From assembly GCF_001294465.1 (NCBI RefSeq), contig NZ_LGAA01000002.1, forward strand, positions 124,001 through 188,000: a stretch of 64,000 nt of DNA. Direction: 5' to 3'. Position numbers and translations under genes: made by a program. The notes under the pieces were generated by a model, which saw only the letters and a program-made list of their open reading frames with translations, did no database searches and had not been told where the DNA came from. Shown one piece after another: positions 43,530 through 53,729 of the stretch (position 1 is its first letter; every line of letters begins with the position of its first letter). The stretch is from Moellerella wisconsensis ATCC 35017 (lineage in GTDB: Bacteria > Pseudomonadota > Gammaproteobacteria > Enterobacterales > Enterobacteriaceae).

Positions 43530-44498
43530 ATGTCAAAAATTAATTTTCAGCAGGTAGGCAAAGAGGTTCTACAAATTGAACGCGAAGGACTGGCTAACCT
43601 AGAACAATATATTAATGACGATTTTGATCGTGCTTGTGAACGAATTATTAGCTGTAAAGGCAAAGTCGTGGTAATGGGCATGGGGAAATCAGGCCATATC
43701 GGGCGAAAAATTGCAGCTACCCTAGCCAGCACAGGCACCCCTTCATTCTTTGTTCATCCGGGAGAAGCCAGCCATGGCGATCTTGGTATGATAACCCGCA
43801 GCGATACCGTGTTAGCTATTTCTAATTCGGGGGAATCAAATGAAATTTTATCTCTTATTCCAGTCTTAAAACGTCAGCAAGTCTCTCTCATCTGCATGAC
43901 TAATAATCCACATAGCAACATGGGTAAATATTCTGATATCCATTTATGCATAAAAATACCACAAGAAGCTTGCCCACTAGGATTGGCACCTACAACCAGT
44001 ACTACAGCAACCTTAGTCATGGGTGACGCATTAGCGGTTGCCCTATTAAAAGCTCGCGGCTTTACAGCAGAAGATTTTGCCCTTTCTCATCCGGGTGGCG
44101 CACTAGGACGCAAACTATTATTGCTAGTTCGTGATTTAATGAATACAGGTGATGATATTCCTCATGTCACTCAAGCAGCAACATTACGCCAAGCACTACT
44201 AGAAATTACCCGTAAAAAACTGGGAATGTGTGTTATCTGCGATGATAATATGCAAATTAACGGTATTTTTACTGATGGTGATTTACGCCGTATTTTTGAT
44301 ATGGGTATCGATTTAAATAATGCCAAAATCACCGACGTCATGACAGCTGGTGGGATCCGCGTTTCTCCGGATATTCTCGCCGTTGAAGCGCTAAACCTGA
44401 TGCAATCAAAACATATTACTTCAGTATTAGTCGCCGAGGATAATAAATTAGTTGGCGTATTACATATGCATGATTTACTGCAAGCCGGTGTTATCTAA
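43530..44498 (+). CDS. kdsD: Arabinose-5-phosphate isomerase KdsD
   Basis: Makes D-arabinose 5-phosphate from ribulose 5-phosphate for Kdo synthesis. 322 residues: SIS domain (about 35-180) with VVMGMGKSGHIGRKIAATLAS, HPGEASHGDLG and AISNSGESNEI, then two CBS domains (about 205-322) starting at VRDLMNTGDDIPHV. GAGAGTAGG lies upstream of ATG. First gene of the Kdo/Lpt cluster; an absent yrbG makes it the leading gene here. Confidence 0.97.
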   Translation: MSKINFQQVGKEVLQIEREGLANLEQYINDDFDRACERIISCKGKVVVMGMGKSGHIGRKIAATLASTGTPSFFVHPGEASHGDLGMITRSDTVLAISNSGESNEILSLIPVLKRQQVSLICMTNNPHSNMGKYSDIHLCIKIPQEACPLGLAPTTSTTATLVMGDALAVALLKARGFTAEDFALSHPGGALGRKLLLLVRDLMNTGDDIPHVTQAATLRQALLEITRKKLGMCVICDDNMQINGIFTDGDLRRIFDMGIDLNNAKITDVMTAGGIRVSPDILAVEALNLMQSKHITSVLVAEDNKLVGVLHMHDLLQAGVI

Positions 44499-44591
44499 CG
44501 TCGATGGCAAATAAGTCTGTTAATTATAGTATTGCCAATATTAAATAACCGTCGAGTAATTAAAAACCGTTTTGTTAACAGAGAAGATAGC

Positions 44592-45155
44592 ATGACTGAA
44601 CCACAATATGTAGCGACTTGCTATGGCCCGATAGATAAACATATTTTACACCAAGCACAACGTATCAAGTTATTGATTTGTGACGTTGATGGCGTGATGT
44701 CCGATGGGTTGATTTATATGGGCAATCAAGGTGAAGAGCTAAAAGCGTTCAATGTTCGAGATGGCTACGGTATCCGGTGTTTAATCACTTCCGGTATTGA
44801 AGTCGCTATTATTACTGGTCGCCAAGCTAAATTACTGGAAGATCGCGCTCAAACCCTCGGTATTACATATCTTTACCAAGGACAAAGCGATAAGCTTTTG
44901 GCGTATCGCGAACTGTTAGATACACTGAAGCTTAAACCAGAAGAAATTGCTTACATTGGTGATGACTTAATTGACTGGCCAGTAATGTCACAAGTCGGCT
45001 TAAGCGTCGCTGTTGCTGATGCCCATCCGCTGTTATTACCCAAAGCCGACTACGTCACTAAAATTGCTGGCGGTAAAGGCGCAGTACGCGAATTATGTGA
45101 TTTGATTCTTCTAGCGCAAGGTAAATTAGAAGAAGCAAAAGGATTATCTATTTAA
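44592..45155 (+). CDS. kdsC: Kdo-8-phosphate phosphatase KdsC
   Basis: HAD phosphatase that releases Kdo from Kdo-8-phosphate. 187 residues. HAD motif I is LLICDVDGVMSDG with the nucleophilic Asp, then motif II IITGRQ, and motif IV AYIGDDLIDWPVM. The frame is open to 44532, but ATG 44592 matches the E. coli N-terminus and length (188). The 93-base gap from kdsD has no feature. Confidence 0.97.
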   Translation: MTEPQYVATCYGPIDKHILHQAQRIKLLICDVDGVMSDGLIYMGNQGEELKAFNVRDGYGIRCLITSGIEVAIITGRQAKLLEDRAQTLGITYLYQGQSDKLLAYRELLDTLKLKPEEIAYIGDDLIDWPVMSQVGLSVAVADAHPLLLPKADYVTKIAGGKGAVRELCDLILLAQGKLEEAKGLSI

Positions 45156-45171
45156 CTGAACAGACCCGATA

Positions 45172-45735
45172 ATGAGCAAAACAAAAACTTGGTTAATAAT
45201 TATCTTAGCAATTATTGCTCTTGGCTTGATTGGCTGGAATATTTCCGACAACGAAACACCGGTAGTTTCTGTGTCCGCGGATAATAGCCAGCCTAATTAT
45301 CAAACTGATGAGTCGGTGACTTTTGTCTATAATCCGATGGGTGATTTAGCCTATAAATTAGTGGCTGATAAAATTGATAATTATACCGCCGAAAAAATAA
45401 CCTGGTTCAGTAAACCTGTATTGACGACTTATAATGAATCAGGTATTCCAACCTGGACTGTTAGGGCGCAGAAAGCCAAACTAACTAGTGATAAAATGCT
45501 GTATTTATATGGTGAAGTTGAAGTCGACAGCCTGAGTAAAGACTCTCAAATACAGCGAATATCAACACAAAGTGCCATTGTTAATTTAACGACACAAGAT
45601 GTATCCTCCGAAGATAAAGTCACCATTATTGGCCTTGGGCTAAAATCAGTCGGAATGAAAATGCGCGGCAATCTGCGCAACAGAACAGCAGAATTAATTG
45701 ATGATGTTAAAACTCATTACGAGATCCAACAATGA
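45172..45735 (+). CDS. lptC: LPS export protein LptC
   Basis: Bitopic inner-membrane protein that takes LPS from LptBFG and passes it to LptA. 187 residues (E. coli 191): N-terminal membrane helix (about 5-22), then the beta-jellyroll with VTFVYNPMGDLAYKLVAD, SGIPTWTVRAQKAKLTSDKM and DVKTHYEIQQ. Its stop overlaps the lptA start (ATGA), as in E. coli. Confidence 0.96.
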   Translation: MSKTKTWLIIILAIIALGLIGWNISDNETPVVSVSADNSQPNYQTDESVTFVYNPMGDLAYKLVADKIDNYTAEKITWFSKPVLTTYNESGIPTWTVRAQKAKLTSDKMLYLYGEVEVDSLSKDSQIQRISTQSAIVNLTTQDVSSEDKVTIIGLGLKSVGMKMRGNLRNRTAELIDDVKTHYEIQQ

Positions 45736-46292
45736 AGAGCAAAAGAATGAATCACGTCGGTAAAAAATGTTTAATCAAAGGGGCCATTGCTTGTGCAATT
45801 TTTGCTCTCAGTGTACCTGCAATGGCATTGAAAACAGATACGCAGCAGCCAATTACGATTAACTCTGTTAAGCAATCCCTTGATTTAGAAAAAAATGTTA
45901 CCATATTTACAGATGACGTTATCATCAAACAAGGTTCAATCGAAATAAAAGCCAACAAGGTTATTGTTACCCGTCCTAACGGCGACGCAAAACAAATTGT
46001 GGTTGAAGCTTTCGGTAATCCAGTGACATTCTATCAACTGCAAGATGATGGAAAACCTATCAAAGGACGCGGCGAAAAAATGCGTTATGAGATGGGAAAA
46101 GAGCTGGTTATTTTAACTGGGAATGCGCAATTAGAACAACTTGATAGCAGCATTAAAGGGGACAAAATCACTTATTTGGTTCCAACACAACAGATGGAAG
46201 CATTTAGCGACAAAGGTAAACGGGTTACTACCGTATTATTGCCTTCTCAGTTACAAGAAAAAGGCCCCAACGCTAATAGCAAGAGTAAATAA
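45732..46292 (+). CDS. lptA: LPS periplasmic bridge protein LptA
   Basis: Forms the periplasmic bridge carrying LPS to LptDE. 186 residues: signal peptide 1-32 with cleavage after AMA (VPAMA), then the OstA-like jellyroll with ITINSVKQSLDLEKNVTIFTDDV, VTRPNGDAKQ and GDKITYLVPTQQMEAFSDKG. Starts with the ATGA overlap with lptC; lptB begins 6 bases later. Confidence 0.96.
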   Translation: MKSKRMNHVGKKCLIKGAIACAIFALSVPAMALKTDTQQPITINSVKQSLDLEKNVTIFTDDVIIKQGSIEIKANKVIVTRPNGDAKQIVVEAFGNPVTFYQLQDDGKPIKGRGEKMRYEMGKELVILTGNAQLEQLDSSIKGDKITYLVPTQQMEAFSDKGKRVTTVLLPSQLQEKGPNANSKSK

Positions 46293-46298
46293 TAGACA

Positions 46299-47024
46299 AT
46301 GGCAACATTAATCGCAGAAAACTTAGCCAAAGCGTATAAAAAACGCAAAGTTGTTGAAGATGTCAGCTTAAAGGTTGAATCAGGTGAAATTGTAGGCTTA
46401 TTGGGACCTAACGGTGCAGGCAAAACAACTACGTTCTATATGGTGGTCGGTATTGTCCAGCGCGACGCAGGTACCATTACTATCGATAACGAAGATATCA
46501 GCCTGCTACCACTGCATGAACGCGCGCGCAGAGGTATCGGTTATTTACCGCAAGAAGCATCGATTTTTCGCCGTCTAAGTGTCTATGATAACCTGATGGC
46601 GGTACTCGAGATTCGCCATGATTTAACCGCAGAGCAACGTAAAGACCGTGCCGATGAACTGATGGAAGAATTTAGTATTACCCATTTACGTGATAGCTTA
46701 GGCCAATCGTTATCTGGCGGGGAACGTCGTCGAGTTGAAATTGCCCGGGCATTGGCCGCTAATCCTAAATTTATTTTACTCGATGAACCCTTTGCTGGTG
46801 TTGACCCAATTTCGGTACTGGATATTAAAAAAATTATTCAGCATTTAAGAGACTATGGTCTGGGGGTATTAATTACCGATCATAATGTTCGCGAAACACT
46901 TGATGTTTGTGAGAGAGCCTATATCGTGAGTCAGGGACACCTTATCGCTCATGGTTCTCCTCAAGAGATCCTGGCCAACGAACAAGTTCAACGCGTGTAT
47001 CTCGGTGAAGGATTCCGACTGTAA
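46299..47024 (+). CDS. lptB: LPS export ABC ATPase LptB
   Basis: ATPase driving extraction of LPS from the inner membrane with LptFG. 241 residues: Walker [18 protein letters not shown]-loop [12 protein letters not shown], signature [16 protein letters not shown], Walker [14 protein letters not shown] and [10 protein letters not shown]. Full E. coli length. Followed 45 bases later by rpoN. Confidence 0.98.
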   Translation: MATLIAENLAKAYKKRKVVEDVSLKVESGEIVGLLGPNGAGKTTTFYMVVGIVQRDAGTITIDNEDISLLPLHERARRGIGYLPQEASIFRRLSVYDNLMAVLEIRHDLTAEQRKDRADELMEEFSITHLRDSLGQSLSGGERRRVEIARALAANPKFILLDEPFAGVDPISVLDIKKIIQHLRDYGLGVLITDHNVRETLDVCERAYIVSQGHLIAHGSPQEILANEQVQRVYLGEGFRL

Positions 47025-47069
47025 ACATTAGGCTATCTGTATATTATCAAAGGAGATTATCACTCGTTC

Positions 47070-48512
47070 ATGAAGCAAAGTTTACAGCTAAGATTAAGTC
47101 AGCAATTGGCAATGACGCCACAGCTACAACAAGCTATTCGTTTGTTGCAACTTTCTACGCTTGAGCTTCAGCAGGAAATTCAACTGGCACTTGAAACTAA
47201 CCCCCTGTTAGAACAAGAAGATACCCATGATGAAATCGAATCACTTGACGACTATAACCACGATGATCACAGCGCTATAGATACTGGTGATGCGCTTGAA
47301 AAAGCCGCTATGCCCGACGAGCTACCGCTAGATGCTAGCTGGGATGAGATTTATACTGCCGGTACGCCTTCGGGAACACGTAATGATTATAGTGATGATG
47401 AACTGCCTATTTATCAGGGCGAAACGACTCAATCATTGCAAGATTATCTTATGTGGCAAGCTGAATTAACGCCTTTTAGTGAAATTGACCGAGCTATTGC
47501 GACCTCAATTATTGATTCTGTTGACGATTCTGGCTACTTAACACTGAGCGCCGAAGAAATTCATGAAGGTATTGATAATCCTGATATTGGCCTAGACGAA
47601 GTCATCGCAGTGCTCAAGCGGATTCAGCATTTTGACCCCATTGGGGTGGCTGCTCGTGATTTAAAAGAGTGCTTATTAATTCAATTATCTTGGTATCCAG
47701 ATGAAACTCCTGGAATAAAAGACGCTCTGATTATCATCAAAAATTATCTCGATCTATTAGCTAATAGAGATTTTCGGCAATTAACTAAATTAACTCGGCT
47801 CAAAGAAGAACAGCTAAAAATTGCCATCGATTTAATCCAGTCGTTAAATCCGAAGCCGGGACAATCAATTAATACTAGCGAATCCGAATACGTTATTCCT
47901 GATATATTAGTCAGTAAAGTTGGCGGCCATTGGCAGGTTGAACTCAATAACGATAGTATTCCACGCTTAAGTATTAATCAGCATTATGCGGCAATGATTA
48001 AAAATCCGCAGAATGAAAATGATAGCCAATACATTCGTAATAATTTACAAGATGCTAAGTGGTTGATAAAAAGCCTGGAAAGTCGAAATGAGACACTGTT
48101 AAAAGTGGCAACTTGCATTGTTGAGCAGCAACAAGAATTTTTCGAATTCGGCGAAGAACGGATGAAACCAATGGTGCTCGCGGATATTGCTTATCAAGTT
48201 GATATGCATGAATCCACCATATCACGAGTAACAACTCAAAAATACCTTCACAGTCCAAAGGGTATTTTTGAATTGAAGTATTTTTTCTCCAGCCACGTCA
48301 ATACCGATACTGGCGGTGAAGCGTCTTCAACGGCAATCCGTGCGTTGGTGAAAAAATTAGTGGCCGCCGAAGACTCAGCCAAGCCACTCAGCGACAGTAA
48401 ATTGGCTAGCATGCTTGCCGAACAAGGTATTCAGGTTGCCCGAAGAACTGTCGCTAAGTATCGAGAATCTTTATCTATCCCGCCCTCTAACCAGCGTAAA
48501 AAACTGGTTTAA
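47070..48512 (+). CDS. rpoN: RNA polymerase sigma-54 factor RpoN
   Basis: Alternative sigma for nitrogen and other regulons that needs bacterial enhancer-binding proteins. 480 residues (E. coli 477). Region I is Gln/Leu-rich ([21 protein letters not shown]), an acidic region II follows, then the core-binding part. The C-terminal helix-turn-helix and RpoN box [10 protein letters not shown] (about 461-470) are intact. AAAGGAG stands 14 or more bases before ATG 47070, a long spacing, but the N-terminus matches E. coli. Confidence 0.97.
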   Translation: MKQSLQLRLSQQLAMTPQLQQAIRLLQLSTLELQQEIQLALETNPLLEQEDTHDEIESLDDYNHDDHSAIDTGDALEKAAMPDELPLDASWDEIYTAGTPSGTRNDYSDDELPIYQGETTQSLQDYLMWQAELTPFSEIDRAIATSIIDSVDDSGYLTLSAEEIHEGIDNPDIGLDEVIAVLKRIQHFDPIGVAARDLKECLLIQLSWYPDETPGIKDALIIIKNYLDLLANRDFRQLTKLTRLKEEQLKIAIDLIQSLNPKPGQSINTSESEYVIPDILVSKVGGHWQVELNNDSIPRLSINQHYAAMIKNPQNENDSQYIRNNLQDAKWLIKSLESRNETLLKVATCIVEQQQEFFEFGEERMKPMVLADIAYQVDMHESTISRVTTQKYLHSPKGIFELKYFFSSHVNTDTGGEASSTAIRALVKKLVAAEDSAKPLSDSKLASMLAEQGIQVARRTVAKYRESLSIPPSNQRKKLV

Positions 48513-48535
48513 ATTAAACATATAAGGAAGATAGT

Positions 48536-48823
48536 ATGGAATTTCAAATTACTGGACAAAATATTGAAATAACCAGTGCATTACGTGAAACAGTTGAGAA
48601 AAAATGCAAAAAACTGGAGCAACTCTTCGACCGTATTAATGGTATCCAAGTGATATTAAAAGTCGAAAAATTGAATCAAATTGCAGAAGCAACCGTACAA
48701 GTTAATGCCGCTGACCTCCATGCTTCAGCGGAAAGTTCAGATATGTATGCCGCAATTGATATGCTGGTTGATAAATTGTCACGCCAGATAACTAAACATA
48801 AAGAAAAATTGAGACAACATTAA
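48536..48823 (+). CDS. hpf: Ribosome hibernation promoting factor HPF
   Basis: Binds the 30S decoding region in stationary phase and promotes 100S dimer formation together with RMF. 95 residues, short form as in E. coli: MEFQITGQNIEITSALRETVEKK and AEATVQVNAADLHASAESSDMYAAID. AAGGAAG lies upstream. Between rpoN and ptsN, in the standard order. Confidence 0.97.
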   Translation: MEFQITGQNIEITSALRETVEKKCKKLEQLFDRINGIQVILKVEKLNQIAEATVQVNAADLHASAESSDMYAAIDMLVDKLSRQITKHKEKLRQH

Positions 48824-48875
48824 TACCGATATCACCGTATGAATATTATATTTCATACGCTTAAACCGGTTAAAA

Positions 48876-48905
48876 AACCAGATGGCAGGGTCGCATCTGG
48901 TTTTG
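48876..48905 (+). terminator. Hairpin between hpf and ptsN
   Basis: AACCAGATG (48877-48885) pairs with CATCTGGTT (48894-48902), then TTG. The T tract is short, so it probably attenuates rather than ends transcription. Confidence 0.6.
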
Positions 48906-48926
48906 TACTCCTAAGTGAACAAATAA

Positions 48927-49394
48927 ATGAATAACGATATAGATATACCGCTAAGCTCTGTTTTGCATTTGTCCTGTACGCGCAATAATATTGTCTGTAA
49001 AAGTAAAAAACGAGCCTTAGAAATTATTAGCGAGCTGGCGTCAGTGCAATTACAGTTGCCTGAAAATGTCGTCTTTGAAGCGCTGCTAACACGGGAAAAA
49101 GTAGGTACGACGGGTATTGGCTGTGGAATTGCTATTCCACACGGAAAGCTAAGCAAAGAATGCGCCTCAGACGCTGTCGGTGTATTCTTGCATCTTGAAG
49201 AGCCAATAGCCTTTGATGCCATTGATAATCAACCTGTTGATTTGCTGTTTGCCTTACTGGTGCCATCAGATCAATGCAAGACACATTTGCATACGCTCTC
49301 TCTGATTGCGAAAAAACTTGCCGATAAAACACTTTGTCGACGACTAAGATCAGCAACCAGCGATGAAGAGTTATACAGTATTATTACTCAATAA
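48927..49394 (+). CDS. ptsN: Nitrogen PTS EIIA component PtsN
   Basis: EIIA-Ntr, phosphorylated through PtsP and NPr; regulates potassium uptake and other processes. 155 residues (E. coli 163): EIIA-2 fold with KKRALEIISELASVQLQLP, EALLTREKVGTTGIGCGIAIPHGKL containing phospho-acceptor His72, and DNQPVDLLFALLVPSDQCKTHL. The C-terminal tail is slightly shorter. A terminator-like hairpin lies before it. Confidence 0.97.
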   Translation: MNNDIDIPLSSVLHLSCTRNNIVCKSKKRALEIISELASVQLQLPENVVFEALLTREKVGTTGIGCGIAIPHGKLSKECASDAVGVFLHLEEPIAFDAIDNQPVDLLFALLVPSDQCKTHLHTLSLIAKKLADKTLCRRLRSATSDEELYSIITQ

Positions 49395-49442
49395 ATAATG
49401 GTATTTAAATACCATTAAAAGAACTAAAAAGGGAGTTACCTC

Positions 49443-50294
49443 ATGGTGCTGATGATTGTCAGCGGCCGTTCCGGTTCGGGGAAATCCGTTGCCTTACGTG
49501 CGCTGGAAGATATGGGCTTCTATTGTGTGGATAACCTGCCAGTTGTTTTGCTTCCAGAGCTGGCTACTTCACTCGCTGATCGTAATATTTCTGCGGCGGT
49601 AAGCATTGACGTGCGCAATATGCCAGATAACCCAGAAATCTTTGAAGAAGCATTAACCAAGCTACCGAGCAGTTTCTCTCCTCAACTACTGTTTTTAGAT
49701 GCTGATCGCAATACATTGATCCGCCGTTACAGTGATACACGTCGTCTGCATCCGCTATCGAGCAAAAATTTATCGCTAGAAAGCGCCATTGATGAAGAAA
49801 ATGATCTCTTAGAGCCACTACGTTCAAGAGCAGATTTGGTTATCGATACATCTGAAATGTCAGTGCATGAACTGGCTGAAATGCTCAGAACGCGTTTATT
49901 AGGAAAACGTGAGCGTGAACTCACTATGGTCTTCGAGTCGTTTGGCTTTAAGCACGGTATTCCTATTGACGCTGATTATGTCTTTGATGTGCGTTTTCTA
50001 CCGAATCCCCACTGGGATCCTAAATTACGTCCTATGACAGGTTTAGATCGTCCAGTCGCGGCGTTTTTAGATAGGCACACAGAAGTACATAATTTTATTT
50101 ATCAAACGCGCAGCTATCTTGAGTTATGGTTACCGATGCTCGAAACTAATAACCGCAGTTATTTAACTGTAGCGATTGGTTGTACCGGGGGTAAGCACCG
50201 TTCAGTCTATGTAGCTGAACAATTAGCGGATTATTTTCGTTCAAGAGGGAAAAACGTTCAATCCCGCCATCGTACGCTGGAAAAACGGAAATAA
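49443..50294 (+). CDS. rapZ: RNase adaptor RapZ
   Basis: Senses glucosamine-6-phosphate and directs RNase E to the sRNA GlmZ, controlling glmS. 283 residues: Walker A at the N-terminus ([14 protein letters not shown]), Walker-B-like region, and the conserved C-terminal domain with [21 protein letters not shown] and [18 protein letters not shown], which carries the signal and RNA-binding parts. The last codon overlaps npr by one base (TAATG). Confidence 0.97.
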   Translation: MVLMIVSGRSGSGKSVALRALEDMGFYCVDNLPVVLLPELATSLADRNISAAVSIDVRNMPDNPEIFEEALTKLPSSFSPQLLFLDADRNTLIRRYSDTRRLHPLSSKNLSLESAIDEENDLLEPLRSRADLVIDTSEMSVHELAEMLRTRLLGKRERELTMVFESFGFKHGIPIDADYVFDVRFLPNPHWDPKLRPMTGLDRPVAAFLDRHTEVHNFIYQTRSYLELWLPMLETNNRSYLTVAIGCTGGKHRSVYVAEQLADYFRSRGKNVQSRHRTLEKRK

Positions 50295-50566
50295 TGACCG
50301 TACATGCATCGATAACCCTTAAAAATCGGCTGGGTATGCATGCCCGGCCCGCTATGATGCTGTATGAACTGGTACAAAAATATCAATCTAAGGTTATTTT
50401 ACGCAATAATAACCATATTGAAGCTGAGGCTGATAGCGTTATTGCAATGCTAATGTTAGACTCAGAACAAGGCAGTAAAATAGATATTGAAGTCACAGGC
50501 CCCGATGAAAAACTAGCGTTATCCGCAATTGTAGCATTATTCGACTGCGGATTTGATGAAGATTAA
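50294..50566 (+). CDS. npr: Nitrogen PTS phosphocarrier NPr
   Basis: Transfers phosphate from EI-Ntr to PtsN. 90 residues, HPr-like: RLGMHARPAMMLYELVQ with phospho-acceptor His16, and the second conserved AEADSVIAMLML. Translation is coupled to rapZ by the overlapping TAATG. Ends the rpoN cluster; hairpins follow. Confidence 0.97.
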   Translation: MTVHASITLKNRLGMHARPAMMLYELVQKYQSKVILRNNNHIEAEADSVIAMLMLDSEQGSKIDIEVTGPDEKLALSAIVALFDCGFDED

Positions 50567-50643
50567 TCTCACCAGCCAGTTGTCAGTCAGAGAAAATAAT
50601 CTTCATTAATTTAGCACAAACCACTGGTTTCGGATAAAAGCGT

Positions 50644-50675
50644 AAAGAGATCGTGATCGTGATCTCTTTCTTTTG
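50644..50675 (+). terminator. Intrinsic terminator after npr
   Basis: AAAGAGATC (50644-50652) pairs with GATCTCTTT (50661-50669) around GTGATCGT; CTTTTG follows. The loop contains the hexamer GATCGT repeated. Confidence 0.8.
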
Positions 50676-50723
50676 TCACCATAAGCGCCTACTATTAATT
50701 TTATTAAAAACTTATTTTCAGCG

Positions 50724-50758
50724 ACGCCCCCCGCCTTATGGGTAGGGGGCGTTTGCTT
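50724..50758 (+). terminator. GC-rich hairpin just upstream of rnk
   Basis: ACGCCCC pairs with GGGGCGT across CCGCCTTATGGGTAG, followed by TTTGCTTTG, ending 27 bases before the rnk start. It may be a second terminator or a leader attenuator of rnk. Confidence 0.55.
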
Positions 50759-50784
50759 TGTATTGAATCTATTTGGAGTGTGGT

Positions 50785-51195
50785 ATGACAAAGCCAGCAA
50801 TTATTATTAATGATTTAGACGCTGAACGTCTGGATAGACTATTAGAACAACCAGCTCATGCAGATAGCCCTGTGGCTGATGCTCTGAATGAAGAGCTGGA
50901 TCGCGCAGAAATAGTAACTCCTCAGGAAATTCCCGCGGATGTAGTCACTATGAACAGCACGATCCGTTTTCAAGATCTGATCAGTAACGAAGAACGCACC
51001 CGAACGCTCGTTTACCCAGCCTCGCTAAAAGATAGTACCGAACAGCTTTCTGTTATGGCACCGATGGGCGCCGCATTGCTCGGATTAAGAGTCAATGATG
51101 AAATTAGTTGGGAACTGCCTAATGGCGTAAAAACTCGCGTTAAAGTGCTAGAAATTATTTATCAGCCTGAAGCCGCAGGTGAATTACACCGTTAA
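50785..51195 (+). CDS. rnk: Regulator of nucleoside diphosphate kinase Rnk
   Basis: Gre-like protein that binds RNA polymerase near the secondary channel; originally found as affecting Ndk levels. 136 residues: N-terminal part with [19 protein letters not shown] and a GreA/GreB C-terminal-like domain ([29 protein letters not shown]). The frame is open to 50773, but ATG 50785 has TTGGAG upstream and matches E. coli. In E. coli rnk is located elsewhere; here it sits between npr and pmbA. Confidence 0.95.
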   Translation: MTKPAIIINDLDAERLDRLLEQPAHADSPVADALNEELDRAEIVTPQEIPADVVTMNSTIRFQDLISNEERTRTLVYPASLKDSTEQLSVMAPMGAALLGLRVNDEISWELPNGVKTRVKVLEIIYQPEAAGELHR

Positions 51196-51211
51196 TTTAT
51201 TAAATGCTAAA

Positions 51212-51252
51212 AAATAAGCCCGGCAGATAGTGTTATCTGTCGGGCTTATTTT
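51212..51252. terminator. Bidirectional terminator between rnk and pmbA
   Basis: AAATAAGCCCGGCAGATA pairs with TATCTGTCGGGCTTATTT (one mismatch). Both arms are flanked by A or T tracts, so it serves both convergent genes. Confidence 0.9.
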
Positions 51253-51275
51253 AATTAATGTAAGTCTAAATTCCG

Positions 51276-52616
51276 TTACTGACCAGCGATACTCATTTCA
51301 GGTAACAGCACTGAACCGCACTGAATATTGCTGCGCATTTCAATATCGTCACCAATAGTGACTATGTTGGCCCACATATCTTTTAAATTACCAGCAATAG
51401 TAATTTCACTGACGGGATATTGAATTTCGCCATTTTCAACCCAAAAACCTGCGGCTCCACGAGAATAATCACCCGTCATGGCACTCACACCTTGGCCCAT
51501 CAGTTCGGTAACAATTAATCCCGTGCCCATTTTTTTGAGTAACCCATCAAAAGAATCTCCTTGGCCAGGAATATGCCAATTATGAATACCACCTGCATGT
51601 CCGGTGCTCTTTAGCCCCAACTTACGTGCAGAATAAGAAGTTAATAACCAAGTGGTTAGCATTCCCTGATCAATAATATTACGCTGACTTGTACGTACGC
51701 CTTCGCTATCAAATGGCGTTGAAGCTAAACCGCCAATTAAGTGGGGTTGTTCTGTAATCGTTAGCCATTCTGGCAGAATTTGCTGACCTAAGCTGTCCAT
51801 CAAGAATGAGGATTTACGATAAATACTGCTGCCACTAATCGCACCGACTAAATGCCCAAATAATCCGGTTGCTACTTCTGCGGCAAAAATTACCGGTGCT
51901 TTCATCGTCGGTAACTTACGCGGCGATAATCGAGCCAGTGTTCGTCGAGCACATTCTTGGCCTACCCATTCAGGCGATTGCAAAGAAGCCATACTGCGCC
52001 CAATGGTATAAGCATAATCGCGTTCCATATCACCATTATGTTCAGCAATAACGCAGCTCGACATTGAATAGCGGCTTGAACAATAACTTTGCAGCATGCC
52101 ATGTGAATTGCCAAAAACACGGATCCCATAATGACCATTAAAACTGCCGCCCTCGGTATTTACGATACGGGGGTCTGCTTCTAGTGCCGCTTTCTCTGCC
52201 GCTGCCGCTAATTTAATCGCTTCATCTGGCTCAAGGGGTGTAGCTTGAAATAATTGTAAATCGGGTGCATCAAAAGCTAATAAATCTTTATCAGCAGGCC
52301 CTGCAAAGGCATCTTCTGAGGTATACTGCGCAATATCAATTGCCGCCTGAACCGTACGTTGAATGGCTTCAGGCGTTAAATCTGTCGAAGATGCACTGCC
52401 TTTTCGCTGGCGATGATAAACGGTGATGCCTAATGCGCCGTCACTGTTAAATTCGACATTTTCGACTTCACCATGACGCGTACTAACACCTATGCCTGTA
52501 CTTTTATTAACCGCGACTTCTGCGGCATCACAATGCTGTTGAGCGAATTCAAGAGCCTGAGAAACAGCCTCTTCCAGTATTTTACGTTGCTGAGCTACCT
52601 GTTCATTGGGGTTCAT
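51276..52616 (-). CDS. pmbA: Metalloprotease subunit PmbA (TldE)
   Basis: Non-metal-bearing partner of TldD in the TldD/E protease, which degrades antitoxin CcdA-type peptides and matures microcin B17. 446 residues (E. coli 450): [24 protein letters not shown] at the N-terminus and the C-terminal [31 protein letters not shown]. No HExxxH motif, as expected for PmbA. Divergent from darP across the repeat-rich region; tldD lies 2 kb away. Confidence 0.97.
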   Translation of the reverse strand: MNPNEQVAQQRKILEEAVSQALEFAQQHCDAAEVAVNKSTGIGVSTRHGEVENVEFNSDGALGITVYHRQRKGSASSTDLTPEAIQRTVQAAIDIAQYTSEDAFAGPADKDLLAFDAPDLQLFQATPLEPDEAIKLAAAAEKAALEADPRIVNTEGGSFNGHYGIRVFGNSHGMLQSYCSSRYSMSSCVIAEHNGDMERDYAYTIGRSMASLQSPEWVGQECARRTLARLSPRKLPTMKAPVIFAAEVATGLFGHLVGAISGSSIYRKSSFLMDSLGQQILPEWLTITEQPHLIGGLASTPFDSEGVRTSQRNIIDQGMLTTWLLTSYSARKLGLKSTGHAGGIHNWHIPGQGDSFDGLLKKMGTGLIVTELMGQGVSAMTGDYSRGAAGFWVENGEIQYPVSEITIAGNLKDMWANIVTIGDDIEMRSNIQCGSVLLPEMSIAGQ

Positions 52617-53016
52617 TGATTAAAATCCGAGTAAAAAGAGGAAAAATCACCGGTTTATGCCCTAACAATTGGAAAGTACAGTAGTCATTAGGCAATTTTC
52701 CCAGTTACAATACATAATAATATAGCCTAAATGCTTCAAGTAGTAGAAAGCCAGTAAATAGTGTTTTCCAAATAACCGTAAACTTTTGCCATTCACTAGC
52801 AACGAGTTAATCAGTGCGTTATAGGGACTATCAATAAAACTGGCCTATTCAACCGGTACTATTCAATCGGTAGTATACAATCGATACTGTACATTCGATT
52901 GCTATACAGCCGGAACTGTACAACTTGAAGCATGATGGATAAATGAATGTTAACACCCACAACGCAGCAGGTCATGCAAATTACGCTGTTGCTTTCTGTA
53001 AATAAAGGAAACCATT
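52617..53016. other. Divergent region of pmbA and darP
   Basis: No gene. Inverted arms ATGCTTCAAGT (52749-52759 area) and ACTTGAAGCAT (52923-52933) bound a segment whose right half is the 14-bp tandem array at 52846-52931. The pmbA and darP promoters must lie beside or within it. Confidence 0.6.
52846..52931. repeat. Six degenerate 14-15 bp tandem repeats between pmbA and darP
   Basis: Units TATTCAACCGGTAC, TATTCAATCGGTAG, TATACAATCGATAC, TGTACATTCGATTGC, TATACAGCCGGAAC and TGTACAACTTGAAGC lie head to tail without gaps. The shared core is TATNCAATCGGTAC. Confidence 0.85.
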
Positions 53017-53559
53017 ATGGCCAGACAGCCTGAAGATTGGCTCGATGAGACGCCCTCGCCACAAGAAGACGATGACGAGATCATTTGGGTCAGTAAAAGC
53101 GAAATAAAACGTGATGCCGAAGCTTTAAAAAAGCTGGGCGCCGAGCTGGTTGATCTGAGTAAAAATGAGTTAGAACGCATCCCCCTCGATGAAGACTTAT
53201 TGGCCGCTATCGAGCTGGCACAAAAAATTAGACGCGAAGGCCGTCGTCGTCAGTTGCAGTTGATTGGTAAATTATTACGCGCGCGTGATCCTGAACCTAT
53301 CACTGAAGCTCTGGATCGACTTAAAAATCGTCATAACCAACAAACGCTTATCTTCCATAAATTGGAAGATCTGAGGATTAGATTATTAGAAAATGGCGAT
53401 GAGGTGATTGAGGAAGTGGTTGAATTATTTCCAATGACTGACCGCCAACAATTACGTGCACTGGTGCGTAATGCCAAAAAGGAAAAAGCCGCCGCTAAAC
53501 CACCAAAATCATTCCGTCAGCTATTTCAGTATTTAAAAGAGTTATCTGAAACCGCCTAA
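53017..53559 (+). CDS. darP: Ribosome biogenesis factor DarP (YjgA)
   Basis: 50S assembly factor that binds near the peptidyl transferase centre and H89. 180 residues (E. coli 183): highly charged all-helical protein with [43 protein letters not shown] and [27 protein letters not shown] supplies the ribosome site. Paired with pmbA as in many Enterobacterales. A strong terminator follows. Confidence 0.97.
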   Translation: MARQPEDWLDETPSPQEDDDEIIWVSKSEIKRDAEALKKLGAELVDLSKNELERIPLDEDLLAAIELAQKIRREGRRRQLQLIGKLLRARDPEPITEALDRLKNRHNQQTLIFHKLEDLRIRLLENGDEVIEEVVELFPMTDRQQLRALVRNAKKEKAAAKPPKSFRQLFQYLKELSETA

Positions 53560-53583
53560 CGAACAGTAAGAGTGCGATAAAAA

Positions 53584-53627
53584 ACCGGAATAATGCTGTG
53601 TTAAATACACAGCAGATCCGGCTTTTT
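53584..53627 (+). terminator. Intrinsic terminator of darP
   Basis: CCGGAATAATGCTGTGT pairs with ACACAGCAGATCCGG (two small bulges), followed by CTTTTTT. Confidence 0.85.
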
Positions 53628-53729
53628 TATGCAGCCATAGCCGCTAATAGTCAATATTAATCTGTATGGTGGGTTAACACTCTATTTATGATACGGTTTT
53701 TTTATACGGCTATTTTCTAGATAATAATT

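Noticed and set aside
50644-50675. GATCGT hexamer repeat as a possible regulatory array
   Set aside because: It is fully explained as part of the npr terminator stem and loop.
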